NCBI GenBank assembly: GCA_002427045.1
Contig: DIPO01000048.1
Coordinates: 10,862 to 18,653, forward strand
Reading direction: 5' to 3'
Origin: Firmicutes bacterium UBA5486
GTDB taxonomy: Bacteria > Bacillota > UBA4882 > UBA10575
DNA length: 7,792 nt
The notes under the pieces were generated by a model. That model was not told where the DNA came from, searched no databases, and saw only the letters and a program-made list of their open reading frames with translations. Each line of letters starts with the position of its first letter. Position 1 is the stretch's first letter. A program made the position numbers and the translations under genes. Shown here one piece after another: positions 1-6,167 of the stretch.

Positions 1-2
1 CA

Positions 3-18
3 ACACTATATATTGTGT
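3..18. promoter_or_regulatory. NrdR box (operator) at window edge
   Basis: The 16 bases fit the published NrdR-box consensus (acaCwAtATaTwGtgt) at every position and sit inside a near-perfect 20-bp palindrome at 1-20. The site lies beyond the nrdD terminator, so it probably serves a gene to the left, outside the window. NrdR boxes usually come in pairs about 31 bp apart. No good second box is visible on the right (only a TTGTGT-type half-site on the minus strand at 37-42), so a partner could lie before base 1. The match is direct; the target gene is inference. Confidence 0.65.
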
Positions 19-51
19 TGGGACCTTTTAAAAAGGACACAACGCAAAAAG
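8..51 (-). repeat. Left copy of the edge repeat
   Basis: This is the partner of 7743-7783, in opposite orientation. It lies between the nrdD terminator and the left window edge and overlaps the NrdR box at 3-18. Sequence beyond base 1 may continue the similarity. Confidence 0.6.
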
Positions 52-63
52 CTTAATAAAGAA

Positions 64-82
64 AAGGCCCAAAAAGGGCCTT
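64..82 (-). terminator. Intrinsic terminator of the nrdR-nrdD operon
   Basis: A perfect 7-bp stem (AAGGCCC / GGGCCTT) closes a 5-nt loop. It is followed on the minus strand by TTCTTTATT. It begins 17 nt after the nrdD stop codon, the expected position for a rho-independent terminator of this unit. Confidence 0.8.
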
Positions 83-99
83 AAATATCAAAAGATCTA

Positions 100-2190
100 T
101 TAACCTTTAATATGTGATTTTCTGTCACCCAGTTCCGCCTTTTTGGCATCATTAAACCGGTCAACAGTAGATAAATAACCTGTTATCCGACGGACACGGC
201 GGATATCTGTGGAACCGCAGGATGAACATTCCGATTCAAAAATCCCCTGTTTTCCACAAGATCGGCATTCATCAATCGGGAAGTTTATTCCTGCATATCC
301 CATATCAGATTCAGCCATATGCTTAACTATATTCTCAAAGGCTTCCATATTATCAGTAGGAGGAGAGGAAAATTCCACGTAACTAATATGGCCCGCATTG
401 GTTAGGCTGTGGTATGGAGCTTCCAGATTTATCTTATCAAAACAACTAATATCATGTTCGACTGGAATATGAAAACTGTTAGTATAATAATCTTTATCAG
501 TTATTCCGGGTATTTCCCCGAATAAACTCCGATCCATAGCCACAAAACGTCCGGAAAGCCCTTCTGCCGGAGTAGCAAGTAAAGTATAGTTAAGATCATA
601 TTCTTCAGCCATTTCATCTATACGCTGGCGCATATGACTGATAATCTCTACTCCTAACTGTTGGGAGCCAAGGTCCTGCCCATGATGGGCTCCGGTTAGA
701 GCTGTTAGTGTTTCCGCTAAACCAATAAACCCTATAGAAAGCGTTCCGTGTTTAATGACCGGGCCAATCGGATCTTCAGGCCCCAGTTTTTCTGAGTCTA
801 AATAGAGATGTTGACCCATTAAAAAAGGCATGTCCTTTACCTTCAATTTAGATTGTACCCGGTATCTATGATAAAGCTGGCGGCCAGCCAACATAATAAC
901 CTTATCCAGCTCATTATAGAAATGCTCCAGATTACCATGGGCTTTGATCCCTAAACGAGGAAGATTAATCGTCGTAAAGGAGAGGTTTCCCCTTCCTGTT
1001 GAGACCTCTTCTCCATGACGATTCGCAATTACTCTAGTACGGCAACCCATATAACTAACTTCCTCCCCGTATGCAGAGTTAAAGGAGGAGTCCATAAAAG
1101 CAAATGTTGGATTCAACCGTTTAGCTGCTACTCTCATCGCAAGTTGAAACAAATCATAATTCGGATCTCCCGGTTCAAGATTAACTCCTTTCTTTAACCT
1201 AAAGAGGATATTAGGGAAAATTGGGGTCTCACCACGCCCTAAACCCCGTTCATGGGCCAATAATAGAGAACGTGTAATTAATCTTCCTTCAGAAGAAGTA
1301 TCTGTGCCTAGGTTAAGACTACTAAAAGGAACCTGCGCCCCGGCACGGCTATGCATAGAATTTAAATTGTAGATCAAAGCCTCCATCGCTTGATATACTT
1401 CATCTTCTGAACTCTCTTTTACAAAGGGAGCCATATCTCGATCAAAGAAGGCAAAAGATTGTCCACCATGCATATCATTCTGAGAACTCTGAAGAATAAT
1501 CGCTGCTAACGCTGCGGCAGAAGAGATTCGTTTCGGAGGCCTTATATATCCATGACCAGTATCAAAACCTTCTGTTAATAACCTGCCCAACGGTATCTGC
1601 ACACAAGTCAAAGTTTTACCATAAAAGTCCAAATCATGAATATGTATATCCCCCTCTATATGAGCCTGAGAAAATTCCTCCGGAATTAAACGATAAAGAT
1701 AATATTTTTTACTGGCAGCCGAAGCAATCTGAAGCATCTTAGCTGATGGTGAATTGCTAACATTAGCATTCTCCCTACTGGTTTCCGCTAAAATCTCCTG
1801 GACAATATCCATTAATTCGGATTTAGCATCACGAAGACGCGTCCTTCGGTCCCGGTATAAGATATAGACCTTAGCTGTCTTCGCATGTCCAGTCTCAATC
1901 AGAACTTTTTCTACGGCATCCTGGACATCTTCGACTGATGGAATTCCTGTTGTTTTCGTCTTACTCAGGTACTTTACAACAACCTGAGCTAGTTCTTCCG
2001 CTAGTTGCCTATCCTCTCCACCAACCGCCCGAGCGGCATTAAAAATGGCATCAGTAATTTTATTAACATCAAACTCCATAATTCTTCCATCCCGCTTTTG
2101 AATTGAGCGAAATGTTTTTTGAAACCGGAAATTAATCAACTGGCCTTTTTTTATTTCCTTATCTAATTCCTCCTGGACCTTTGCCATCAT
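100..2190 (-). CDS. nrdD: Anaerobic (class III) ribonucleoside-triphosphate reductase, large subunit
   Basis: This cytosolic glycyl-radical enzyme reduces ribonucleoside triphosphates to dNTPs without oxygen. The protein is about 696 aa, the usual length for NrdD. An ATP-cone allosteric domain lies at about residues 28-120 (KRDGRIMEFD). The barrel follows, with active-site cysteines in LTCVQIPLG (about C196) and MGCRTRV (about C383). The C-terminal zinc ribbon has two CxxC pairs (about 642/645 and 655/658), and the glycyl-radical motif is RRITGYL (about G671). The open frame extends to 2244, but that start would overlap nrdR and lacks a ribosome site. GGGGG at 2195-2199 supports the ATG at 2190, or the adjacent ATG at 2187, whose spacing is slightly better. 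The gene starts 10 nt after the nrdR stop, so it should share that promoter. The activase NrdG, needed to make the radical, is not in the window. Confidence 0.96.
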   Translation of the reverse strand: MMAKVQEELDKEIKKGQLINFRFQKTFRSIQKRDGRIMEFDVNKITDAIFNAARAVGGEDRQLAEELAQVVVKYLSKTKTTGIPSVEDVQDAVEKVLIETGHAKTAKVYILYRDRRTRLRDAKSELMDIVQEILAETSRENANVSNSPSAKMLQIASAASKKYYLYRLIPEEFSQAHIEGDIHIHDLDFYGKTLTCVQIPLGRLLTEGFDTGHGYIRPPKRISSAAALAAIILQSSQNDMHGGQSFAFFDRDMAPFVKESSEDEVYQAMEALIYNLNSMHSRAGAQVPFSSLNLGTDTSSEGRLITRSLLLAHERGLGRGETPIFPNILFRLKKGVNLEPGDPNYDLFQLAMRVAAKRLNPTFAFMDSSFNSAYGEEVSYMGCRTRVIANRHGEEVSTGRGNLSFTTINLPRLGIKAHGNLEHFYNELDKVIMLAGRQLYHRYRVQSKLKVKDMPFLMGQHLYLDSEKLGPEDPIGPVIKHGTLSIGFIGLAETLTALTGAHHGQDLGSQQLGVEIISHMRQRIDEMAEEYDLNYTLLATPAEGLSGRFVAMDRSLFGEIPGITDKDYYTNSFHIPVEHDISCFDKINLEAPYHSLTNAGHISYVEFSSPPTDNMEAFENIVKHMAESDMGYAGINFPIDECRSCGKQGIFESECSSCGSTDIRRVRRITGYLSTVDRFNDAKKAELGDRKSHIKG

Positions 2191-2200
2191 ATATCCCCCA

Positions 2201-2668
2201 CTATTCTTGATTTTTTTCTGACTGAAGAAGACTTTGTAATTCATTCATAAAAATACTCAGATCCTTAAACTGCCGATAAACTGAAGCAAACCGCACATAG
2301 GCCACTTCATCAATCTCTTTAAGCCTCCCCATGATCATTTCCCCTATTAATGAACTAGGGATCTCATTCTCGTTCCTTTTTCTAATCTCTTGCTCTACAG
2401 TACTTGCTAGTTTATCAACTGTATCAATAGATAATGGTCTTTTTTCACAAGCCTTTCTCAATCCGTTTAAGATTTTTTGCCGGTTAAAAGGCTCCCTTCT
2501 TCCATCTTTCTTGATCACCATCAAAGGTTCTTCTTCAATTCGTTCGTAGGTTGTAAACCTCTGTTCACAAGCGAGGCATTCCCGCCGTCGGCGAATTGTA
2601 AGCGCCTCATCAGAAGAACGGGAATCAATAACCTTACTCTCGATGTGACTGCAATATGGGCAACGCAT
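2201..2668 (-). CDS. nrdR: Transcriptional repressor NrdR
   Basis: NrdR is a zinc-ribbon/ATP-cone repressor of ribonucleotide reductase genes that reads the ATP/dATP balance. The 155-aa product matches the family's normal size. The zinc ribbon uses C3, C6, C31 and C34 (MRCPYC and ECLAC), with the arginine-rich IRRRREC segment typical of its DNA-binding part. The ATP cone runs from about residue 49 to 139 (VIKKDGRREPFNRQKI onward). The open frame reaches 2740, but the conserved N terminus MRCPYC begins at 2668 behind a G-rich ribosome site (about 2674-2679). The longer version would also read through the promoter and operators. It is the first gene of the operon with nrdD and is very probably autoregulated by the two NrdR boxes upstream. 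Confidence 0.97.
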   Translation of the reverse strand: MRCPYCSHIESKVIDSRSSDEALTIRRRRECLACEQRFTTYERIEEEPLMVIKKDGRREPFNRQKILNGLRKACEKRPLSIDTVDKLASTVEQEIRKRNENEIPSSLIGEMIMGRLKEIDEVAYVRFASVYRQFKDLSIFMNELQSLLQSEKNQE

Positions 2669-2705
2669 TTTGTCCCCCCTCGAGCCGTCTGTCACTAGTT
2701 CACTA

Positions 2706-2721
2706 CCACTATATCTAGTGG
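2706..2721. promoter_or_regulatory. NrdR box 1, proximal to nrdR
   Basis: CCACTATATCTAGTGG fits the NrdR-box consensus at 13 of 16 positions and has symmetric CCACTA/TAGTGG arms. It covers the expected transcription start, just downstream of the -10 hexamer at 2730-2735. Its centre is 31 bp from the second box, about three helical turns, as expected for cooperative NrdR binding. Confidence 0.85.
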
Positions 2722-2729
2722 CAGTTTTT

Positions 2730-2759
2730 ATTATAACCACAATATGTTGTTTTTGTCCA
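2730..2759 (-). promoter_or_regulatory. Promoter of nrdR-nrdD
   Basis: On the minus strand there is a -35 TGGACA (2754-2759), an 18-bp spacer and a perfect -10 TATAAT (2730-2735). Transcription would start near 2723, giving a leader of roughly 55 nt before the nrdR ATG. The spacer is filled almost exactly by an NrdR box, so repressor binding would block RNA polymerase. Confidence 0.8.
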
Positions 2760-2862
2760 CTCGCTTCTTACTCCAATATTCTGTTTTATCCCCGGTTTTC
2801 TCTTCTCTCCATAAATTAAGAGCTTCTAACTTAGAATTACTTCTAAGATTAAGAAACTCCAT
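2731..2862 (-). CDS. Possible 43-aa small protein upstream of nrdR
   Basis: An ATG-started frame encodes a charged, tryptophan-containing 43-residue peptide that starts MEFLNLRSN and ends NNILWL. I do not recognise it. An in-frame stop lies two codons before the ATG, so it is not a gene tail. No Shine-Dalgarno sequence precedes the ATG (the region is almost all A/T), and the last codons overlap the nrdR -10 element and an NrdR box. It could equally be a chance frame, or a remnant of a gene lost between the synthetase and nrdR. Confidence 0.17.
   Translation of the reverse strand: MEFLNLRSNSKLEALNLWREEKTGDKTEYWSKKRVDKNNILWL
2737..2752. promoter_or_regulatory. NrdR box 2, within the nrdR promoter spacer
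   Basis: CCACAATATGTTGTTT matches the core of the NrdR consensus (CAATAT-TTG) but is weaker in its outer right half. It lies between the -35 and -10 hexamers, 31 bp from box 1. The paired arrangement makes the assignment much stronger than either site alone. Confidence 0.78.
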
Positions 2863-2936
2863 AATTTATTATTTAAATTTGATTTTGCTTCCGAAGGAAT
2901 TGCATAATTACCTTTGGAATTCATTCAACCACAATA

Positions 2937-2967
2937 TATAAAGCCGGGGGTATCTCCCGGCTTTATA
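2937..2967 (-). terminator. Terminator of the acyl-CoA synthetase gene
   Basis: A perfect 12-bp stem (TATAAAGCCGGG / CCCGGCTTTATA) with a 7-nt loop sits one base after the synthetase stop codon. The minus-strand 3' side reads CTTTATATTG, a short U-rich tail partly inside the stem. The symmetric A/T ends could allow some function in both directions, but there is no plus-strand gene here to terminate. Confidence 0.78.
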
Positions 2968-2968
2968 A

Positions 2969-4627
2969 CTAAACAGTTTCAATTAGTTCATGTTCTAATC
3001 CCAGTCGTTTAATCATTATCTGTCTAAGTTTATACTTTTGAATCTTTCCACTAGCAGTCATTGGATAAGAATCCATAAAAACAAAATATTTAGGTATTTT
3101 AAACCGGGAGATCTTACCCCGACAAAACTCCCGAAATTCCTCTTCCGTAGCAGTTATCTCTCCTCTTAAACGAATACAAGCCGCTGCTTCCTCTCCATAT
3201 TTCCTACTGGGGACTCCTATTACTTGAACATCAAGGACATTCGGATTAGTATAAAGAAACTCCTCTATCTCCCGGGGATAAATATTCTCTCCTCCCCTGA
3301 TAATCATCTCTTTTACCCGGCCCGTAATCTTATAATACCCATCTGTAGTTTCTATAGCCAGATCACCGGTATGAAGCCATCCTTCCTGATCAATAACTTC
3401 TGCCGTCGCTTTGGGCATCTTATAATAGCCTTTCATTACTAAAAATCCTCTAGTACAAAGCTCTCCCTGGATTCCCGGAGGTAACTTTTCTCCGGTCTCG
3501 GGATCAACAATTTTTACTTCAACTCCAGGCAGTGGGCGCCCGACTGTTGATACTCTTAACTCAATAGGATCATTAGTTCTAGTCTGAGTAATAACTGGTG
3601 AAGCTTCAGTTTGCCCATAGGCTACCGTAAGCTCTCTAATCCCCATCTGCTTAGTTACTGCTTTCATTAACTCAATCGGGCAAGGCGAACCTGCCATAAT
3701 CCCCGTTCTTAAACTAGACAGGTCATACCGCCTAACCTTCATCTCTTCTAATTCAGCAATAAACATGGTAGGTACGCCATGAAGTGCTGTACATCTTTCT
3801 TCTTCCACTGTTTCAAGGACAATCTGGGAATTAAACTGTTCAATCGGAATCATCGTTCCTCCATGTGTAACAGAAGCTAAATTACCAAGAACTGAGCCAA
3901 AACAATGGAAAAAGGGAACCGGGATACACATTCGATCCTCCACACCCAAATTCATACTTTCCCCAATATAATAACCATCCATCACTAAATTTGAGTGTGT
4001 AAGCATTGCCCCTTTAGGGAAACCGGTTGTTCCAGAAGTATACATTAAGATCGCTGTATCTTCGGGGTTCACTGTTTGTTGACGTTTCTGCAATTCATCG
4101 GGGGGTACTTTTTTCCCTAAAGATCTAAGTTCTTCCCAAGTATACATCCCTGGCCTTTTACCCTCCCCTAGATAGACCAAATTCTTTAGATAAGGGAATC
4201 TTTCACAAGTAATTGTACCGGGGGAAGCCTTTTCTAGATCTGGACAGAGATTGTAAAGCATTTCTACATAACTAGCATCACGAAAACTATCCATCAGTAC
4301 CAGAGTAGTAGCATCAGATTGACGTAACAAGTATTCTAACTCATAACGGCGGTAATGCGTATTTACTGTAATAAGTACCGCCCCTATTTTCGGCAGGGCA
4401 AATTGGCAGATAACCCATTCCGGAAGATTTGTGCACCAAATAGCAACATGATCCCCTTTTTTCACCCCAAGCTTCATAAAACCGCTGGCCACTATATTAC
4501 ATTCCTGTTGAAACTGACGATAAGTATAACGTAACTTTCGCTCAGGAAAGACCAGACATTCGCGTTCCGGTTGAACCTCTGAATAGTAATCAATTAACTC
4601 CCCTATAGTCCGATTAATAATCTCCAT
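2969..4627 (-). CDS. AMP-forming acyl-CoA synthetase (fatty-acid/carboxylic-acid:CoA ligase)
   Basis: This member of the ANL adenylate-forming superfamily activates a carboxylic acid with ATP to an acyl-AMP and then to acyl-CoA. At 552 aa it has normal length. All core motifs are present: P-loop YTSGTTGFPKG (196-206), YGQTE (337-341), TGDLA (420-424), the hinge region GRVKEMIIRGGENIYP (436-451), and the C-terminal catalytic lysine in ASGKIQK (K528). The overall pattern is closest to FadD-like medium/long-chain ligases, but the substrate cannot be read from sequence. The start at 4627 begins MEIINRTIG behind GGGGGT (about 4636-4641, rather far). The open frame to 4696 would run into the T-box terminator and is rejected. 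It is a single-gene unit controlled by a T-box leader, which hints at a substrate related to an amino acid. Confidence 0.93.
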   Translation of the reverse strand: MEIINRTIGELIDYYSEVQPERECLVFPERKLRYTYRQFQQECNIVASGFMKLGVKKGDHVAIWCTNLPEWVICQFALPKIGAVLITVNTHYRRYELEYLLRQSDATTLVLMDSFRDASYVEMLYNLCPDLEKASPGTITCERFPYLKNLVYLGEGKRPGMYTWEELRSLGKKVPPDELQKRQQTVNPEDTAILMYTSGTTGFPKGAMLTHSNLVMDGYYIGESMNLGVEDRMCIPVPFFHCFGSVLGNLASVTHGGTMIPIEQFNSQIVLETVEEERCTALHGVPTMFIAELEEMKVRRYDLSSLRTGIMAGSPCPIELMKAVTKQMGIRELTVAYGQTEASPVITQTRTNDPIELRVSTVGRPLPGVEVKIVDPETGEKLPPGIQGELCTRGFLVMKGYYKMPKATAEVIDQEGWLHTGDLAIETTDGYYKITGRVKEMIIRGGENIYPREIEEFLYTNPNVLDVQVIGVPSRKYGEEAAACIRLRGEITATEEEFREFCRGKISRFKIPKYFVFMDSYPMTASGKIQKYKLRQIMIKRLGLEHELIETV

Positions 4628-4639
4628 CGTATAAATACC

Positions 4640-4927
4640 CCCATTTAAAAAATAAAAAACCTCCGTCCAAGAGACGAAGGCCTTTCGCGGTACCACTCTT
4701 ATTGATCTAGATGATCCTCTTAAGTAACCTCTATCGGGGTTAACCGGTTCATTCTACTGCCTATCTAAGGTTTCGATGAACAGCTCAAGGGTGAGCTTAA
4801 ACGGCTTTTGGGATCGCTTTTCACCAGCCAGCGACTCTCTAAACCCTTATTCCGTCTAATTTCCCTATCCTCGCATTAAAATAAATATATTTATTTAACA
4901 AAATTCCTCAACTGAGATTTTAGAATT
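4640..4927 (-). promoter_or_regulatory. T-box riboswitch leader upstream of acyl-CoA synthetase
   Basis: Reading the minus strand 5' to 3', stem I elements appear in the right order: AGAGAG (4835-4840), the distal GGCTGGTGAAAAGCG (4815-4829), CACCCTTGAGCTG (4781-4793, pairing AAGGGT with ACCCTT), a GAA before the specifier region (4772-4774), and AGTAG (4754-4758). Next come CCGGTTAACCCCGATAG (4731-4747) and the hallmark T-box AGAGTGGTACCGCG (4686-4699). The antiterminator pairs AAGAG with CTCTT around the UGGU bulge and competes with the terminator at 4654-4680. T-boxes bind uncharged tRNA and let transcription continue when one amino acid is short. The UGGU bulge predicts a tRNA with discriminator base A. 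Confidence 0.92.
4654..4680 (-). terminator. T-box regulatory terminator
   Basis: On the minus strand CCTTCGTC and GACGGAGG form an 8-bp stem (one G-U pair) with a 5-nt loop, followed by T6, an A and another T6. The 5' arm overlaps the 3' half of the antiterminator, so the two structures exclude each other. It lies 27 nt before the synthetase start codon. Confidence 0.9.
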
Positions 4928-4933
4928 TATAGT

Positions 4934-4963
4934 ATTATAACTTGAATAACCTGTGACTGTCAA
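4934..4963 (-). promoter_or_regulatory. Promoter of the T-box/acyl-CoA synthetase unit
   Basis: A perfect -35 TTGACA (4958-4963) and a perfect -10 TATAAT (4934-4939) are separated by 18 bp. Transcription would start near 4927, giving a leader of about 300 nt, the length a complete T-box needs. A second TTGACA lies 17 bp further upstream (4975-4980) without a matching -10. Confidence 0.85.
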
Positions 4964-5414
4964 CAGCCCAATAGTGTCAACTTTTTGTAGGATATTTTAT
5001 TTGGTCATTCTTCTGAATTTAAATTAGAGTATGCCATTCCCATTTTGGAGTCCTCTTAAGCAGTTAAACAAGGGAACTACTTTGCCACGACTTAGTATTG
5101 TAACTTTACTAAATCTTTTCCTAGCAATTTCTCCAAATGCTTTATTTGCCTTTTTAAAAACTCGTTTGCCTAATTTGTATACTAAATCAGTATCTTTGCA
5201 GGAAAGGCTCTTCAGTCGGGTGCGGAAACCTTGAGATGAACTGAGAGAATGACAGGAGTGGGTCAAGGTGAGGGTAGGCGGAGTGAAAACAAATAAAAAT
5301 ACGCGTCAAAATCTTATCGACATAGTTATTTATAGGCATTTGAGGGATGTTCATTTAGAAGATTGACCTAGAATCACCCAGGTTGGAGGAAAATAATTAA
5401 TAATGTAGAATAAT

Positions 5415-5426
5415 GTTAATATTAAC
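5415..5426. promoter_or_regulatory. 12-bp palindrome upstream of the membrane-protein gene
   Basis: GTTAATATTAAC is a perfect palindrome about 48 bp before a candidate -10 TATAAT (5474-5479). It could be an operator. No known regulator's consensus is assigned, and chance occurrence in AT-rich DNA is possible. Confidence 0.25.
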
Positions 5427-5473
5427 GAAATATTTTCAATAAGGGGGGGGAAGCATTTAGTATCTCTTAAAGA

Positions 5474-5479
5474 TATAAT
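5474..5479 (+). promoter_or_regulatory. Candidate -10 element of the membrane-protein gene
   Basis: A consensus TATAAT lies 28 bp before the TTG start, immediately upstream of the ribosome site. No clear -35 hexamer stands 16-18 bp upstream, where the sequence is AAGCAT and its flanks. The promoter may therefore need an activator, or transcription may start elsewhere. Confidence 0.4.
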
Positions 5480-5490
5480 GATAATAAAAA

Positions 5491-5497
5491 AAGGAGG
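5491..5497 (+). promoter_or_regulatory. Ribosome binding site selecting a TTG start
   Basis: AAGGAGG lies 9 nt before TTG at 5507. The next in-frame ATG (5528) has no such site, so the TTG is preferred. Confidence 0.75.
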
Positions 5498-5506
5498 AAG
5501 AGAGGT

Positions 5507-6148
5507 TTGTTAACTAAGTATTTTTTTATGAAGAAAGCTCTGGAACTAATCTCCCAAGGCTTTATCTTTAAAAAAGTTTACGGAATTCTTCTAAGGATCT
5601 TAGCGGTTCTTGTAGGACTTGGAGGAGCAGTTCTTTGGATTTTTGGGTGGAAAGAAATCTTTTCATTTTACGACTATCTTAATACCACTAGTATCATTTT
5701 GGGCGGTATCATCGTCGAGTTGTTAATGGTCATACTAATTTATTGTCTGGTGCATACCCTTTGGATTAGGGCCCATGATATCGAGGCGCTACCGGAAACA
5801 GGATATTCAATTGTTCCAATCGTGTCAACCTCCTTCAAACTGGCAGGGGAGTTATTAGCTTGTATTTGGGTGTTTTCGGGAGTCGGTGGCGGGATTTTCC
5901 TCTGGTTTACCGGCGTAGATTTGGCCAGGATTTTAGGAAATGCTTTTTTTGCCGTCCCCAATCTAGGAAGCTATGGATTTCTGGGTGGCTTAGCTTCGAT
6001 ATTTATCGGTGTTTTACTTGCATTTACAAACCTGATGGTGGCATACTTCTTTGCGGAAATTACCGTTGTGCTAGTTGATATTGCTAATAACACCAAAGTG
6101 GATAATGCTCACTTAAAAAGCGTGGCCGCGACCAAAGATAGCGATTAA
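5507..6148 (+). CDS. Hypothetical integral membrane protein, four predicted helices
   Basis: The 213-aa product is not recognised as a named family. Hydrophobic segments lie at about residues 26-47, 62-84, 113-134 and 158-190; the last is long and may be a tilted helix or helix plus re-entrant part. The lysine-rich N terminus, the middle loop with R88 and K111, and the charged C-terminal tail suggest both termini are cytoplasmic. No signal peptide, cysteine motif or catalytic signature is visible. The glycine-rich third helix (SGVGGG) could favour close helix packing. The TTG start is chosen for its AAGGAGG site. The gene stands alone on the plus strand between two minus-strand units. Its stop codon overlaps a second perfect Shine-Dalgarno sequence with no gene behind it, so a former downstream partner may have been lost. 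Confidence 0.8.
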   Translation: MLTKYFFMKKALELISQGFIFKKVYGILLRILAVLVGLGGAVLWIFGWKEIFSFYDYLNTTSIILGGIIVELLMVILIYCLVHTLWIRAHDIEALPETGYSIVPIVSTSFKLAGELLACIWVFSGVGGGIFLWFTGVDLARILGNAFFAVPNLGSYGFLGGLASIFIGVLLAFTNLMVAYFFAEITVVLVDIANNTKVDNAHLKSVAATKDSD

Positions 6149-6154
6149 GGAGGT
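6146..6154 (+). other. Orphan Shine-Dalgarno sequence at the stop codon
   Basis: TAAGGAGGT begins with the membrane gene's stop codon. No ATG, GTG or TTG follows at a usable distance. The intron-like remnant begins about 15 bp later. Confidence 0.4.
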
Positions 6155-6167
6155 CAAGGTTTTACTT

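Larger units (their letters stand above)
4981..5506. other. Intergenic stretch without a convincing gene
   Basis: Open frames overlap on both strands at 5024-5266 (80 codons minus, 67 codons plus). Neither has a ribosome site, and the longer one needs a TTG start. The minus-strand frame reads like a basic protein (KRVFKKANKAFGEIARKRF), so it could be the tail of a decayed gene, but I recognise no family. Bases 5214-5285 are distinctly G/A-rich and more GC-rich than their surroundings. The rest is AT-rich. Bases 5400-5506 hold a 12-bp palindrome, a G8 run and the likely promoter of the next gene. Confidence 0.35.

Noticed and set aside
1015..1197. Plus-strand frame inside nrdD
   Set aside because: It is an antisense shadow of a strongly conserved coding region, with no ribosome site.
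2191..2244. Longer N terminus for nrdD
   Set aside because: It overlaps the end of nrdR and lacks a ribosome site; the internal Met-Met start has GGGGG in front.
2331..2698. Two plus-strand frames inside nrdR
   Set aside because: They overlap each other and the conserved nrdR frame; no independent signals.
2669..2740. Longer N terminus for NrdR
   Set aside because: The family begins at MRCPYC; the extension would read through the promoter and an NrdR box.
2744..2941. 65-codon plus-strand frame between nrdR and the synthetase
   Set aside because: No ribosome site, composition typical of AT-rich non-coding DNA, and it runs into the synthetase terminator.
2929..2944. NrdR box next to the synthetase terminator
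   Set aside because: Only the left half fits; the right half lies in the terminator stem and lacks the G-T-G-T arm.
4628..4696. Longer N terminus for the acyl-CoA synthetase
   Set aside because: The extra codons are the T-box terminator hairpin and T tracts, which are regulatory RNA.
5740..6078. Frames on both strands inside the membrane-protein gene
   Set aside because: Shadows of the better supported 213-aa frame, without ribosome sites.
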